DNA of 64,000 bases from Burkholderia humptydooensis (GTDB lineage: Bacteria; Pseudomonadota; Gammaproteobacteria; Burkholderiales; Burkholderiaceae). Position numbers and translations under genes: made by a program. The notes below the pieces were generated by a model that was not told the DNA's origin, searched no databases, and saw only the letters and a list, made by a program, of their open reading frames with translations. Positions 1 through 8,369 of this stretch are shown here, in pieces; within the stretch, counting starts at the first letter, position 1, and each line of letters opens with the position of its first letter. The stretch lies in assembly GCF_001513745.1 (NCBI RefSeq), contig NZ_CP013380.1:3348001-3412000 (forward strand). Direction: 5' to 3'.

Positions 1-876
1 CACGCCGACGTGCAGGTGCTCGGGCCGGATACCGACCGTCACGCGCTCGCCCGCGCGCAGCGCCGGCGCGTCGACCGCGGCGCGCTGCGTCTCGCCCGAT
101 TCGAAGCGCACGAGCACGCCGTCGGCCGACGCCGATTCGACGACGCCCGCGAGAAAATTCATCTTCGGCGAGCCGATGAAGCCCGCGACGAACTGGTTCG
201 CGGGTGCGTGATACAGCTCGTTCGGCGCGCCGACCTGCTGCACGCTGCCCGCCGACAGCACGACGATCTTGTCGGCGAGCGTCATCGCCTCCACCTGGTC
301 GTGCGTCACGTAGATCATCGTCGTCCTCAGCTCGTCGTGCAGCCGCGCGAACTCGAGCCGCATCTTCACGCGCAGCGCCGCGTCGAGGTTCGACAGCGGC
401 TCGTCGAACAGGAACACCTTCGGCTTCCTCGTGATCGCGCGGCCGATCGCGACGCGCTGCCGCTGTCCGCCCGACAGTTGCTTCGGCTTCCTGTCGAGCA
501 GGTGATCGATGTGCAGGATCCTCGCCGCCTGCCTGACCGCGTCGTCGATCTCCTGCTTCTTCGCGCCCGCGAGCTTCAGGCCGAACGCCATGTTGTCGTA
601 GAGCGTCATGTGCGGATAGAGCGCATACGACTGGAACACCATTGCGATGCCGCGCTTCGCGCTCGGCACGTCGTTGACCTTCGCGCCGTCGATCAGCAGG
701 TCGCCGTCCGAGATGTCCTCGAGCCCGGCGATCATCCGCATCAGCGTGGATTTGCCACAGCCGCTCGGCCCGACGAACACGACGAACTCGCCGTCGGCGA
801 TGTCGAGATTCACGTTGCGCAGCACTTCGTTGTCGTCGTAGCGCTTGCCGATATTGCGCAGGAGCACGCTTGCCAT
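1..876 (-). CDS. Sugar/polyol ABC transporter ATP-binding protein (partial, 3' end outside window)
   Basis: This is the ATPase of the polyol importer encoded just upstream. The visible 292 residues run from the start ([13 protein letters not shown]) into the C-terminal regulatory domain. Walker A (GPSGCGKST), Q-loop, signature ([14 protein letters not shown]) and Walker B ([13 protein letters not shown]) are all present, followed by the TMP/OB-type domain ([10 protein letters not shown]) typical of the MalK/UgpC/SmoK group. The C-terminal end lies beyond base 1. It is the last gene seen of a minus-strand operon, about 60 bp after the HAD phosphatase gene. The family energises CUT1-type sugar uptake at the inner membrane. 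A sorbitol/mannitol substrate is inferred from the linked SmoS-like dehydrogenase. Confidence 0.93.
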   Translation of the reverse strand, partial: MASVLLRNIGKRYDDNEVLRNVNLDIADGEFVVFVGPSGCGKSTLMRMIAGLEDISDGDLLIDGAKVNDVPSAKRGIAMVFQSYALYPHMTLYDNMAFGLKLAGAKKQEIDDAVRQAARILHIDHLLDRKPKQLSGGQRQRVAIGRAITRKPKVFLFDEPLSNLDAALRVKMRLEFARLHDELRTTMIYVTHDQVEAMTLADKIVVLSAGSVQQVGAPNELYHAPANQFVAGFIGSPKMNFLAGVVESASADGVLVRFESGETQRAAVDAPALRAGERVTVGIRPEHLHVGV

Positions 877-936
877 GATTTGTCTCCGTTCAGTTGTGCG
901 GCCGCGCGGCGCATCGGGCGCGCGCGGCGCAATCGT

Positions 937-1635
937 TCAGTGCGGCTCGACCCCACCCGTCTCGACCCATCGCGAGACGAGGCCGGGCAGCTCGCGCATG
1001 TCGTCGAACACGCGCTGCGCGCCGATTCCGCGCAGCGCGTCGACCTGCCGCGGCGACGCGTGGCCGCCGCCGACGAAGCCGAGCACCGTCATGCCCGCCG
1101 CCGACGCGGCCGTCACGCCGGTCGCGCTGTCCTCGACGACGAGGCATTGCCGCGGCGCGACACCGAGCGTTTGCGCGGCGGCCAGATAAACATCGGGCGC
1201 GGGCTTCGGGCGCGCGACGCCGTCCGCGCAGAACAGGCGCTCGCCGAAGAAGCGCTTGAGGCCCGTGCGGCGCAGCGCGGCGTCGACGTAAGGCCGGCGG
1301 CTGTTGCTCGCGCACGCGATCGTCAGATCGATCTGCGCGAGCGCAGCATCGATGCCGTCGACGATCGGCGCCTGAACCGCGGCCGCCTCAACGCTGCGCC
1401 GAATCGCTTCGACGTCCGAATCGGCGAGCGCACGGCCTGCGCGCTCGCTCGCGCAGCCGAGCACGCGCTCGGTGCGCAGGCCGAGGAGCGGCATCACGAT
1501 CGGCCGCGCCGCGACGCCCGGCCAGCGCGCCTCGAGCTCGCGCACGAGCACGTCGGCCGCGATCGTCTCGCTGTCGATCAGCACGCCGTCGCAATCGCAG
1601 ACGAGCACGCGCGCGTCGTTCGCGTCTGTCGTCAT
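937..1635 (-). CDS. HAD-superfamily phosphatase (beta-phosphoglucomutase-like)
   Basis: A 232-residue haloacid-dehalogenase hydrolase. The DxD nucleophile motif is CDCDGVLIDSE near residues 13-23. Motif II is ASNSRR, motif III is the lysine of RPKPAPDVYL, and motif IV is VEDSATG. The cap region between motifs I and II fits the PGM-like subfamily, which dephosphorylates sugar phosphates. The start overlaps the stop of the upstream permease by 4 bp (ATGA), indicating translational coupling within the polyol operon. It may remove phosphate from a dead-end or side-product sugar phosphate. The substrate cannot be read from the sequence. Confidence 0.9.
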   Translation of the reverse strand: MTTDANDARVLVCDCDGVLIDSETIAADVLVRELEARWPGVAARPIVMPLLGLRTERVLGCASERAGRALADSDVEAIRRSVEAAAVQAPIVDGIDAALAQIDLTIACASNSRRPYVDAALRRTGLKRFFGERLFCADGVARPKPAPDVYLAAAQTLGVAPRQCLVVEDSATGVTAASAAGMTVLGFVGGGHASPRQVDALRGIGAQRVFDDMRELPGLVSRWVETGGVEPH

Positions 1636-2510
1636 TTGACCGCCCCGAACGTGAGGCCGCGCACGAGCTGCTTCTGCGACAGCCAGCCGACGACGAGGAT
1701 CGGCGCGACCGCGAGCAGCGACGCCGCCGACAGCTTCGCCCAGAAGAGCCCTTCCGGGCTCGAATACGACGCGATGAACACGGTCAGCGGCGCGGCGTTC
1801 GAGCTCGACAGATTGATGCTCCAGAACGCCTCGTTCCACGACAGGATCACGAGCAGCAGCGCGGTCGACGCGAGGCCCGGCAGCGCCATCGGCATCAGCA
1901 GATAGACGATCTCCTGCCACGTCGACGCGCCGTCGATGCGCCCCGCCTCGAGGATGTCCTTCGGAATCTCGTTGAAGTACGTGAACGTCATCCACACCGC
2001 GATCGGCAGGTTGATCAGCGTGTAGACGATCACGAGCCCCGAGACGGTATCGAGCAGCCCCGCGTTCTTCCACATCAGATAGATCGGCACGAGCACGCCG
2101 ACGGACGGCATCATCTTCGTCGACAGCATCCACAGCAGCACTTTCTGCGTGCGCCTGCCCGGAAAGAACGCCATCGCGTACGCGGCGGGCACGGCGAAGA
2201 GCAGGCAGATCACGGTCACGCCCGCCGAGATCAGCACCGAGTTCCACGCGAACGCGAAGTAGTTGCTGCGCGCGAACACCTCGCGGAAGCTGTCGAGCGT
2301 CGGCACGAAGAAGAGCGCCGACGAATACGCCTGCTGCTCGGTCTTGAACGCGGTGATCGCCATCCAGAAGATCGGGAAGAACAGCGCGAGCGCGACGAGC
2401 CACGCGAGCACGCCGGGCAGCGCGCGCCTCACCGCGCCAAGCGCGGCGGGCAGCCCGCCGCCCGCGCCGCGCGGCGCGCCGTGTGAAGTCGATGCGGTCA
2501 GATCGCTCAT
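1632..2510 (-). CDS. ABC transporter permease, carbohydrate type (MalG/SmoG-like)
   Basis: A 292-residue inner-membrane permease with about six predicted membrane helices. The EAA loop that contacts the ATPase is EAGRIDGASTWQEIVYLLMPMA around residues 190-210. The C-terminus (GLTFGAVK) is characteristic of the sorbitol/mannitol permease group. The first roughly 30 residues are a Gly/Ala/Arg-rich cytoplasmic tail before helix 1 (LPGVLAWLVALALFFPIFW). Its start overlaps the stop of the other permease gene by 4 bp and its stop overlaps the HAD start by 4 bp. The three genes are therefore tightly coupled. It pairs with the MalF-like subunit to form the translocation channel. Confidence 0.93.
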   Translation of the reverse strand: MSDLTASTSHGAPRGAGGGLPAALGAVRRALPGVLAWLVALALFFPIFWMAITAFKTEQQAYSSALFFVPTLDSFREVFARSNYFAFAWNSVLISAGVTVICLLFAVPAAYAMAFFPGRRTQKVLLWMLSTKMMPSVGVLVPIYLMWKNAGLLDTVSGLVIVYTLINLPIAVWMTFTYFNEIPKDILEAGRIDGASTWQEIVYLLMPMALPGLASTALLLVILSWNEAFWSINLSSSNAAPLTVFIASYSSPEGLFWAKLSAASLLAVAPILVVGWLSQKQLVRGLTFGAVK

Positions 2511-3451
2511 GCTTCGTACTCCCCTTTCAGATTCCGCGCGAGCATTCTCACGAGGAAGAACGACACGACGTTCGCGAGCACGACGGCGAGAATGCCGCCC
2601 GCCGACGCGAGCCCGACGTCGAACTGCTGCAGCCCGAGCGCATAGATCAGGTACGACAGGTTCGTCGTCGCGTCGCCCGGGCCGCCGCCCGTGGTCGTAT
2701 AGATTTCCGCGAAGATCGACAGCAGGAAGATCGTCTCCATCATCACGACGACCGCGATCGCGCGCTTCAGGTGCGGCAGCGTGATGTAGAAGAACATCGC
2801 GACGGGGCCCGCGCCGTCGATCCGCGCGGCCTCCTTCTGCTCCTGGTCGAGCGACTGGATCGCGGTGAAAAGAATCAGGAACGCGAACGGCAGCCACTGC
2901 CATGCGACGATCATCACGATCGACGTGAGCGGATACTGCGCGAACCAGTCGATCGGCTGCATGCCGAGCGCGCGCATCGCGCGCGCGACGAGCCCGTACA
3001 CCGGATGCAGGATCATGTTCTTCCAGATGAGCGCCGACACCGTCGGCATCACGAAGAACGGCGCGATCGCGATGAGGCGCGCGACGCCCTGCCCGTAGAA
3101 CTTGCGGTCGAACAGCACGGCCATCAGCACGCCGCCCGCGACCGTGATCGCGAGCACCGAGCCGATCAGCGCGAGCGTATGCCAGATCGCGGGCAAAAAC
3201 GACGGATCGGTCGCGAGGAAGCGGTAGTTGTCGAGGCCCGCGAAACCCTTGACGTCGGGATTCAGCAAGTTGTAGCGCGTGAGCGAGAACCAGATCGTCA
3301 TCGCAAGCGGAATCGCCATCCACAGGAACAGCACGGCGACGGACGGCGCGGCGAGCCAGCGCGCCGGCTTGCCGCGCGCGCGCTCGTCGGCAACGGGCCC
3401 CGCGTCGCCGAGCGACGCCGAGTGAGCGAGAGGAAGACGTAAGTGACGCAT
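2507..3451 (-). CDS. ABC transporter permease, carbohydrate type (MalF/SmoF-like)
   Basis: A 314-residue permease with about six hydrophobic helices and the EAA loop KEAARIDGAGPVAMFFYITLP. The start MRHLRLPL is chosen over more upstream in-frame codons because an AGGTGG ribosome-binding site lies 8 bp before it (about 3460-3465) and no SD-like sequence precedes the longer start. It follows the binding-protein gene by about 107 bp. It forms the heterodimeric membrane pore with the downstream MalG-like subunit for uptake of a polyol or related sugar. Confidence 0.92.
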   Translation of the reverse strand: MRHLRLPLAHSASLGDAGPVADERARGKPARWLAAPSVAVLFLWMAIPLAMTIWFSLTRYNLLNPDVKGFAGLDNYRFLATDPSFLPAIWHTLALIGSVLAITVAGGVLMAVLFDRKFYGQGVARLIAIAPFFVMPTVSALIWKNMILHPVYGLVARAMRALGMQPIDWFAQYPLTSIVMIVAWQWLPFAFLILFTAIQSLDQEQKEAARIDGAGPVAMFFYITLPHLKRAIAVVVMMETIFLLSIFAEIYTTTGGGPGDATTNLSYLIYALGLQQFDVGLASAGGILAVVLANVVSFFLVRMLARNLKGEYEA

Positions 3452-3558
3452 GATCGGGACCACCTCTTTCGATGCGCGGGCGCGCACCCCGCTTGCCGCC
3501 CGCGCTGCTGCGATGCCGTGCGCGCCGCGCCCGCATCGGGCGCCGCGCGCGCGGCGCT

Positions 3559-4887
3559 TCACTTCCGGTAGCCGGCCTGGCGCACCGCGCGGTCGGCCGC
3601 CGCCTGCCCCGCGGCGAGCGCCTGATCGACGCTCATCTGGCCCGCGACCGCCCCCGCGATCGCCTGGCCGACCACCGTGCCGAACGACTGGAATTCAGGA
3701 ATCCCGACGTACTGGACGCCCGTGTACGGCACCTTCTTCAGCGACGGATCGGTCGGATCGGCGGTCTGGATCGCCTTCAGCACGAAATCGGAGAACGGCG
3801 CGGCGGCCTTGTACTCGGCGCGCTGATAGGTCGACTGGCGCGTGCCCGGCGGCACCGACGCCCAGCCCTCGTCCTTGCCGACCATCTCGACGTACTGCTT
3901 CGACGTCGCCCACGTGACGAACTTCTTCGCCGCGTCCTGCTGCTTCGATGTCTTCGGAATCGCGAGCGCCCACGCCCACAGCCAATGCGAGCCCTTCGGC
4001 GTGACGGCCACCGGCGCCGCCGCGAAGCCGATCCTGTCCGCGACCTGCGACTGCTGCTTGTTGTACAGCATGCCGGCGGCGACCGTCGCGTCGATCCACA
4101 TCGCGCACTTGCCCGACGCGGTGAGCGTCAGGTTCTCGTTGAAGCCGTTCGAGCTCGCGCCCGGCGGCCCGTTCTTCTTCAGCAGGTTCACGTAGAAGTT
4201 GATCGCCTTCTTCCACTCGGGCGACGTGAGCTGCGCGTTCCAGTTCTCGTCGAACCAGCGGCCGCCGAACGTGTTGACGACCGTCGACACGTACGCCATG
4301 TTCTCGCCCCAGCCCGCCTTGCCGCGCAGGCAGATCCCGTAGGTGCCGTTCGCGCGGTCGGTCAGCTTGTCGGCGAATTCGGCGATCTGGTCGTAGGTCG
4401 GCTGCTCGGGCATCTTCAGGCCCTTCGCCGCGAACAGATCTTTCCGGTAAAACGTCATCGAGCTCTCGACGTAGAACGGCAGCGCGTAAAGCTGGCCGTT
4501 GTACGACAGCGAATCCCGCGCCGTCTTGATCACGTCGTTCAGGTCGTAATCGGCGGAGAGGTTCGTCATCGGCGCGAGCCAGCCGCGCTTGCCCCACTGC
4601 GGCGCCTCGTACGTGCCGATCGCCATCACGTCGAACTGGCCGCTGCCCGTCGTGATGTCGGTCGTCGCGCGCTGGCGCAGCACGTTCTCCTCGAGGATCA
4701 CCCAGTTGAGCCGGATGTCCGGGTTCGCCCTCTCGAACGCGGACGACAGCTTCTTCAGCTCGATCATGTCCGGGTTGTTGAGCGTCGCGATCGTCAGCGT
4801 CGCCGCCTGCGCGGCGAGCGCCGGCGACGCGAGCGCGACGAGCGCGGCAACGCGTGCGGCGGCGGCGATGAGCGTCTTTCGTTGCAT
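3559..4887 (-). CDS. Extracellular polyol/sugar-binding protein of CUT1 ABC transporter
   Basis: A 442-residue periplasmic solute-binding protein (family 1, SmoE/MtlE type). It has a cleavable signal peptide (MQRKTLIAAAARVAALVALA, predicted cut after AQA). The mature part begins ATLTIATLNNPDMIELKKL. It contains tryptophan- and tyrosine-rich segments typical of sugar clefts (GSHWLWAWALAIPKT, GRWFDENWNA). A good AGGAGA site sits 6 bp before the ATG. The gene follows the GatZ-like gene by 50 bp and precedes the two permease genes. In Rhodobacter and Pseudomonas the closest relatives bind sorbitol/mannitol. I infer a hexitol here and cannot separate sorbitol, mannitol and galactitol. Confidence 0.93.
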   Translation of the reverse strand: MQRKTLIAAAARVAALVALASPALAAQAATLTIATLNNPDMIELKKLSSAFERANPDIRLNWVILEENVLRQRATTDITTGSGQFDVMAIGTYEAPQWGKRGWLAPMTNLSADYDLNDVIKTARDSLSYNGQLYALPFYVESSMTFYRKDLFAAKGLKMPEQPTYDQIAEFADKLTDRANGTYGICLRGKAGWGENMAYVSTVVNTFGGRWFDENWNAQLTSPEWKKAINFYVNLLKKNGPPGASSNGFNENLTLTASGKCAMWIDATVAAGMLYNKQQSQVADRIGFAAAPVAVTPKGSHWLWAWALAIPKTSKQQDAAKKFVTWATSKQYVEMVGKDEGWASVPPGTRQSTYQRAEYKAAAPFSDFVLKAIQTADPTDPSLKKVPYTGVQYVGIPEFQSFGTVVGQAIAGAVAGQMSVDQALAAGQAAADRAVRQAGYRK

Positions 4888-4937
4888 GGCATGTCTCCTG
4901 TTTTGATATCGTGTTGCCGCCCGGCGGGCGGACTGCT

Positions 4938-6371
4938 TCAAGCGCTTTGCTGCATCCCGCACGCGCGCGCGTAGCGCGAGATCACGTCCCGGACCCGGTG
5001 GCGCACCCACGCGACGGGCTCGCGCGCGAGCGCGCCGCGCCGGCATGCCGCGTACACGTCGGGCAGCCATTGCGCGACGAGCGTCTCGGGCGGCGCGCGG
5101 CGCGCGAGGTTGTCGAAAAGGCGCTCGAGCGCCGCCGCGACCGCGGGCTGCAGCCAGTAATAGCGAATCCGGTCACTGTAGCTGAACTGGCGCGCGATCC
5201 GCTGCGCGAGCGCGTCGCCGCGGTAATACGGCGCCCAGTATTCGGGGCGCTCGCGCATCGCCGCGTCGATCACGTCGCGCAGTTGCGAGCGCTTGGACGC
5301 GTCGTCGAAGAGCGCGTCCTCGATGTAGGTCAGCGCGAACAGCGCCTCGCGCAGCGCGAACGTCAGCGCCGGCCCGACCTTCAGGATCGCGAAGTGATCG
5401 CGCACGAGCGCGGCGAGCGCGCCTTCCGTCTGATAGTCGGTCGAATGCGCTTCGAACACGAGCGGCGGCGTGCGCAGGATGCTCGCGCCGAGCGCGGCCG
5501 CGCGCGCCGGATCGTAGTCGAGCACGCGGCGATCGTCGAAATCGACGCCCGGCTGCGCGACGATCGCGATCACGCGCGACCATGCATGCTGCAAGCCGCG
5601 CCGCGCGAAGGCGTCGCGGTGCGCGGCGAGCGTCGCGCTCACGCTGTCGGCGCGCGTGACTTCGATCTGCGAAAACGCGCCGCCGCCATCGGCCGCCTCG
5701 CCGTGCACATCGCGCGCATCGCACGCCGGCCGATTCGCTTCGTCGTCCGCATCGTTGGCCGTGCCCGTTGCCGCCGCGCTCACCTCGCCGCCCGGCGTCG
5801 GCACCTCGGTGCCGATCACGTAGACGGGCGATACGCCCGCCACGGCCGCCGCTTCCTCGGCGGCCGCGCACAACTGCGCGGCGCGCTCGGCGATCGTCTC
5901 GTCGGACAGCGGCGCGGCGTCGTCCGCGCACGCCATGCTCGCGTCGAGATGGATCTTCGTGAAGCCCGCGCCGACGTACGCGGCGACCATCGCCCGCGCC
6001 TCGCGCATCGCATCGCGCGCGGCGAGATGCCGCCACGGATTCGGGCCGAGATGATCGCCGCCGAGAATCAGCGCCTGCGCCGGAAAGCCCGCGTCGCGCG
6101 CGAGCGCGTCGACGTCGCGCCGGAAATCCGCGGGCGTCATCCCGGTATAGCCGCCGCGATGATTGACCTGATTGCAGGTCGCCTCGACGAGCAGCGGCGA
6201 TTCGTCGGCGCGCGCCGCTTCGAACGCCGCTTCGAGCACGAGGCGATGCGCGCTGCATACCGAATAGATGCCGCTCGCGCGGCCCGCGCGATTCGCGTCG
6301 AAGATCTCGCGCAGCAACTGCGCGTGGTCGCTCGCGCGCGGGCGTTCGGCGACCGTGCTCACGCTGCGCAT
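4938..6371 (-). CDS. GatZ/KbaZ-like protein (tagatose-bisphosphate aldolase 'non-catalytic subunit' family)
   Basis: A 477-residue member of the GatZ/KbaZ/AgaZ family. Diagnostic stretches are EATCNQVNHRGGYTGMTP, GGDHLGPNPW, KIHLDASMACADD and YVIGTEVPTPGGE. The protein is longer than the usual roughly 420-430 residues because of an acidic, low-complexity insert at about residues 198-233. No GatY/KbaY catalytic partner is visible nearby. The family was first described as an aldolase chaperone subunit. Members in alphaproteobacterial polyol operons have been reported as tagatose-6-phosphate 4-epimerases (from memory). That activity would suit this operon, which also carries a dehydrogenase and a kinase. 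Its first 13 bp overlap the end of the kinase gene. Confidence 0.88.
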   Translation of the reverse strand: MRSVSTVAERPRASDHAQLLREIFDANRAGRASGIYSVCSAHRLVLEAAFEAARADESPLLVEATCNQVNHRGGYTGMTPADFRRDVDALARDAGFPAQALILGGDHLGPNPWRHLAARDAMREARAMVAAYVGAGFTKIHLDASMACADDAAPLSDETIAERAAQLCAAAEEAAAVAGVSPVYVIGTEVPTPGGEVSAAATGTANDADDEANRPACDARDVHGEAADGGGAFSQIEVTRADSVSATLAAHRDAFARRGLQHAWSRVIAIVAQPGVDFDDRRVLDYDPARAAALGASILRTPPLVFEAHSTDYQTEGALAALVRDHFAILKVGPALTFALREALFALTYIEDALFDDASKRSQLRDVIDAAMRERPEYWAPYYRGDALAQRIARQFSYSDRIRYYWLQPAVAAALERLFDNLARRAPPETLVAQWLPDVYAACRRGALAREPVAWVRHRVRDVISRYARACGMQQSA

Positions 6372-7315
6372 CGCACACCCCGCTCGGCGAGAAAACGGTC
6401 GATGTCGTCCGGCATGCTGTTGCCCTCCATCGGCCCGACGCGCGACACCGCAAGCGCGCCCGCCGCATTCGCGCGCGCGAGCGCGGTCGCGACGGGCAGC
6501 CCCGCGATCGTGCACGCGACGAACGTGCCGCCGAAACAGTCGCCCGCGCCCGTCGGATCGATTTCGACGGTCTCGTAGGCGGGCGCGGCGACGCTGCCCG
6601 TGCGGTCGAACGCGGCGCTGCCCGCCGCGCCGCGCTTGAGCACGACGCGCTCGAGAAGCGGATGCGTCGCGAGCAGCCCCGCGATCGCGCGCTCGGCCGG
6701 CTGCGGTCCGCAGAAGAACGGCAGATCGGCCTCGCTCGGCAGGAACAGGTGGCACGCGTCGAGCATGTCGTGCAGCGCCGCGCGCATCGGCGCGAACGCG
6801 AGCATCTCGGCGCGCACGTTCGGATCGAACGAGATCTTTGCGCCGACGCGCGCCGCCTCGATCACGCCGCGCTTGACCGCGGCGATCGCGTTCTCGCTCG
6901 TGAGCGACGAGCCCATCACGTGGAAATAGCGGCAGCCCGCGAACATCGACGGATCGACGTCGGCCGGCTCGAGCAGCGCGCTCGCGCTGCCTTCGATGCT
7001 GAACATGAATTGCCGGCCGCCGTCCGCGCGATACGCGACGCACGCGATGCCCGTGGGCCGCGCGGCGCGGCGGATGCGCGCGACGTCGACGCCGTGGCCC
7101 GCGAGTCGCGCGACGATCGCGTCGCCGAACGCGTCGCGGCCGACGCAGCCCGCATACGCGACCGACGCGCCCATGCGCGCCGCCTGATCGGCGAAGATCG
7201 CGGGCGCGCCGCTCGGGAACGGGCCGGCGAACTCGCCCGGCGCGTCGAAGCCCTGGCCGCGCTTCGCGGCGACGAATTCGGCGAGCAGCTCGCCCGCGGC
7301 GACGATCGCGGCCAT
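6359..7315 (-). CDS. PfkB-family carbohydrate kinase (tagatose/fructokinase-like)
   Basis: A 318-residue ribokinase-fold kinase. The N-terminal substrate-binding region (FPSGAPAIFADQAARMG) and the C-terminal signature DPTGAGDCFGGTFVA, with the anion hole GAGD and catalytic Asp, are intact. It sits between the SmoS-like dehydrogenase gene (4-bp gap) and the GatZ-like gene (13-bp overlap). The expected role is phosphorylation of the ketose made by the dehydrogenase (D-fructose or D-tagatose), giving a hexulose phosphate for glycolysis. The substrate is inferred from context. Confidence 0.9.
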   Translation of the reverse strand: MAAIVAAGELLAEFVAAKRGQGFDAPGEFAGPFPSGAPAIFADQAARMGASVAYAGCVGRDAFGDAIVARLAGHGVDVARIRRAARPTGIACVAYRADGGRQFMFSIEGSASALLEPADVDPSMFAGCRYFHVMGSSLTSENAIAAVKRGVIEAARVGAKISFDPNVRAEMLAFAPMRAALHDMLDACHLFLPSEADLPFFCGPQPAERAIAGLLATHPLLERVVLKRGAAGSAAFDRTGSVAAPAYETVEIDPTGAGDCFGGTFVACTIAGLPVATALARANAAGALAVSRVGPMEGNSMPDDIDRFLAERGVRCAA

Positions 7316-7319
7316 GATG

Positions 7320-8096
7320 TCAGCTCATCCAGTTGCCGCCGTCGACGTTCAGCGTCTGGGCGGTGATGTAGTCGGCGTCCGCCGACGCGAGAAAGAGCGC
7401 GGCGCCCGTCAGATCGTCGGGCACGCCCATCCGGCCGAGCGGCACCGCTTCGCCGACGAGCCGCTTCTTCTCGCCGAGCGGCCGGTTCTCGTAGCGGGCG
7501 AAGAGGGCATCGACCTGCTCCCACATCGGCGTGTCGACGACGCCCGGCGCGATGCCGTTCACGTTGATCCCGTGCTTGGCGAGCGCGAGCGCGGCCGACT
7601 GCGTATAGCTCAGCACCGCGGCCTTCGTCGCGCAGTAGTGCGACACGAGCGCCTCGCCGCGGCGTCCCGCCTGCGACGACATGTTGATGATCTTGCCGCC
7701 GCGCCCCTGCTCGACCATCCGCTGCGCGACCGCCTGCATCAGGAAGAACATGCCCTTCACGTTGACGGCGAACAGGCGGTCGAACACGTCCCACGATTCG
7801 TCGAGGAGCGGGCGCATATCGAAGAGCGCCGCGTTGTTGAACAGGATGTCGACGCCGCCGAAGCGCTCGACGGCGGTGGCGACGATGCGCGCGATGTCGT
7901 CGCGGCGCGTGACGTCCGCCGACACGGCGATCGCGCGCTCGGCATGCGCGCCGATGAGCCGCGCGAGCGCGCCGTCGGCCGGTTTCAGATCGACGAGGAC
8001 GCAGCGCGCGCCCTCCTCCAGATAGCGTCGCGCCACCGCTTCGCCGATACCGCTTGCCGCGCCCGTCAGGATCGCGACCTTCTGCTGCAGTCTCAC
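7320..8096 (-). CDS. smoS: SmoS-like polyol dehydrogenase (sorbitol/galactitol dehydrogenase, SDR family)
   Basis: A 258-residue short-chain dehydrogenase. It has the NAD-binding TGAASGIGEAVARRY motif near residue 10, NNAAL near residue 88 and the catalytic Ser with YCATK. The segments NMSSQAGRRGEALVSHYC and NVDGGNWMS at the C-terminus closely match the Rhodobacter SmoS enzyme, as I recall it. That enzyme oxidises D-glucitol to D-fructose and galactitol to D-tagatose. Translation most likely starts at a GTG, with GGAGA 5-10 bp upstream. It is the first gene of the polyol operon, so the operon promoter should lie in the following 270-bp spacer. Confidence 0.88.
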   Translation of the reverse strand: MRLQQKVAILTGAASGIGEAVARRYLEEGARCVLVDLKPADGALARLIGAHAERAIAVSADVTRRDDIARIVATAVERFGGVDILFNNAALFDMRPLLDESWDVFDRLFAVNVKGMFFLMQAVAQRMVEQGRGGKIINMSSQAGRRGEALVSHYCATKAAVLSYTQSAALALAKHGINVNGIAPGVVDTPMWEQVDALFARYENRPLGEKKRLVGEAVPLGRMGVPDDLTGAALFLASADADYITAQTLNVDGGNWMS

Positions 8097-8159
8097 TGGT
8101 GTCTCCGATTCGTTATACGTTGTGCCGCCGGCCGTGGAATCGAGCGTTCGCTCACAGTC

Positions 8160-8192
8160 CGATCATTTGCTCTATACGTGAACGAATGATCG
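8160..8192. promoter_or_regulatory. Inverted repeat upstream of the polyol operon, candidate operator
   Basis: Perfect 8-bp arms CGATCATT and AATGATCG are separated by 17 bp. The repeat lies about 65-95 bp upstream of the dehydrogenase start. A TATAAC -10-like element is present on the minus strand at 8112-8117 with no good -35 element, which would suit activator-dependent expression. No cognate regulator gene lies inside the window, so the assignment is only positional. Confidence 0.4.
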
Positions 8193-8328
8193 ACCACGAA
8201 ACCGGCACTGTCAAGGCGGGAAATCGGTGTTTCGATGATGCGCCGCCGCATTGCGATCCCGGGCGGAGCGCGCGGGACAAGGGCGACGGGCAAGGCGGGC
8301 GGCACGGGGATGCAGCGCGGCCAGATAC

Positions 8329-8341
8329 GTTATATCATCAC
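8329..8341 (+). promoter_or_regulatory. Candidate Zur operator (imperfect GTTAT-like dyad)
   Basis: GTTATATCATCAC lies about 30 bp before the Fur-family start and is the only AT-rich stretch in the leader. It resembles the GTTATA-centred dyads bound by proteobacterial Zur proteins, with a degenerate right arm. The same stretch can serve as a -10 region (TATCAT at 8333-8338), so zinc-loaded Zur could repress its own gene and the importer genes downstream. Confidence 0.45.
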
Positions 8342-8369
8342 GCCATCTCCCCGCCGACCGGTTCGCACG

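Noticed and set aside
10..1905. A 631-residue plus-strand frame antisense to the polyol ABC genes
   Set aside because: Arg/Ala/His-rich with no recognisable domain; the minus strand encodes the ATPase, HAD and permease.
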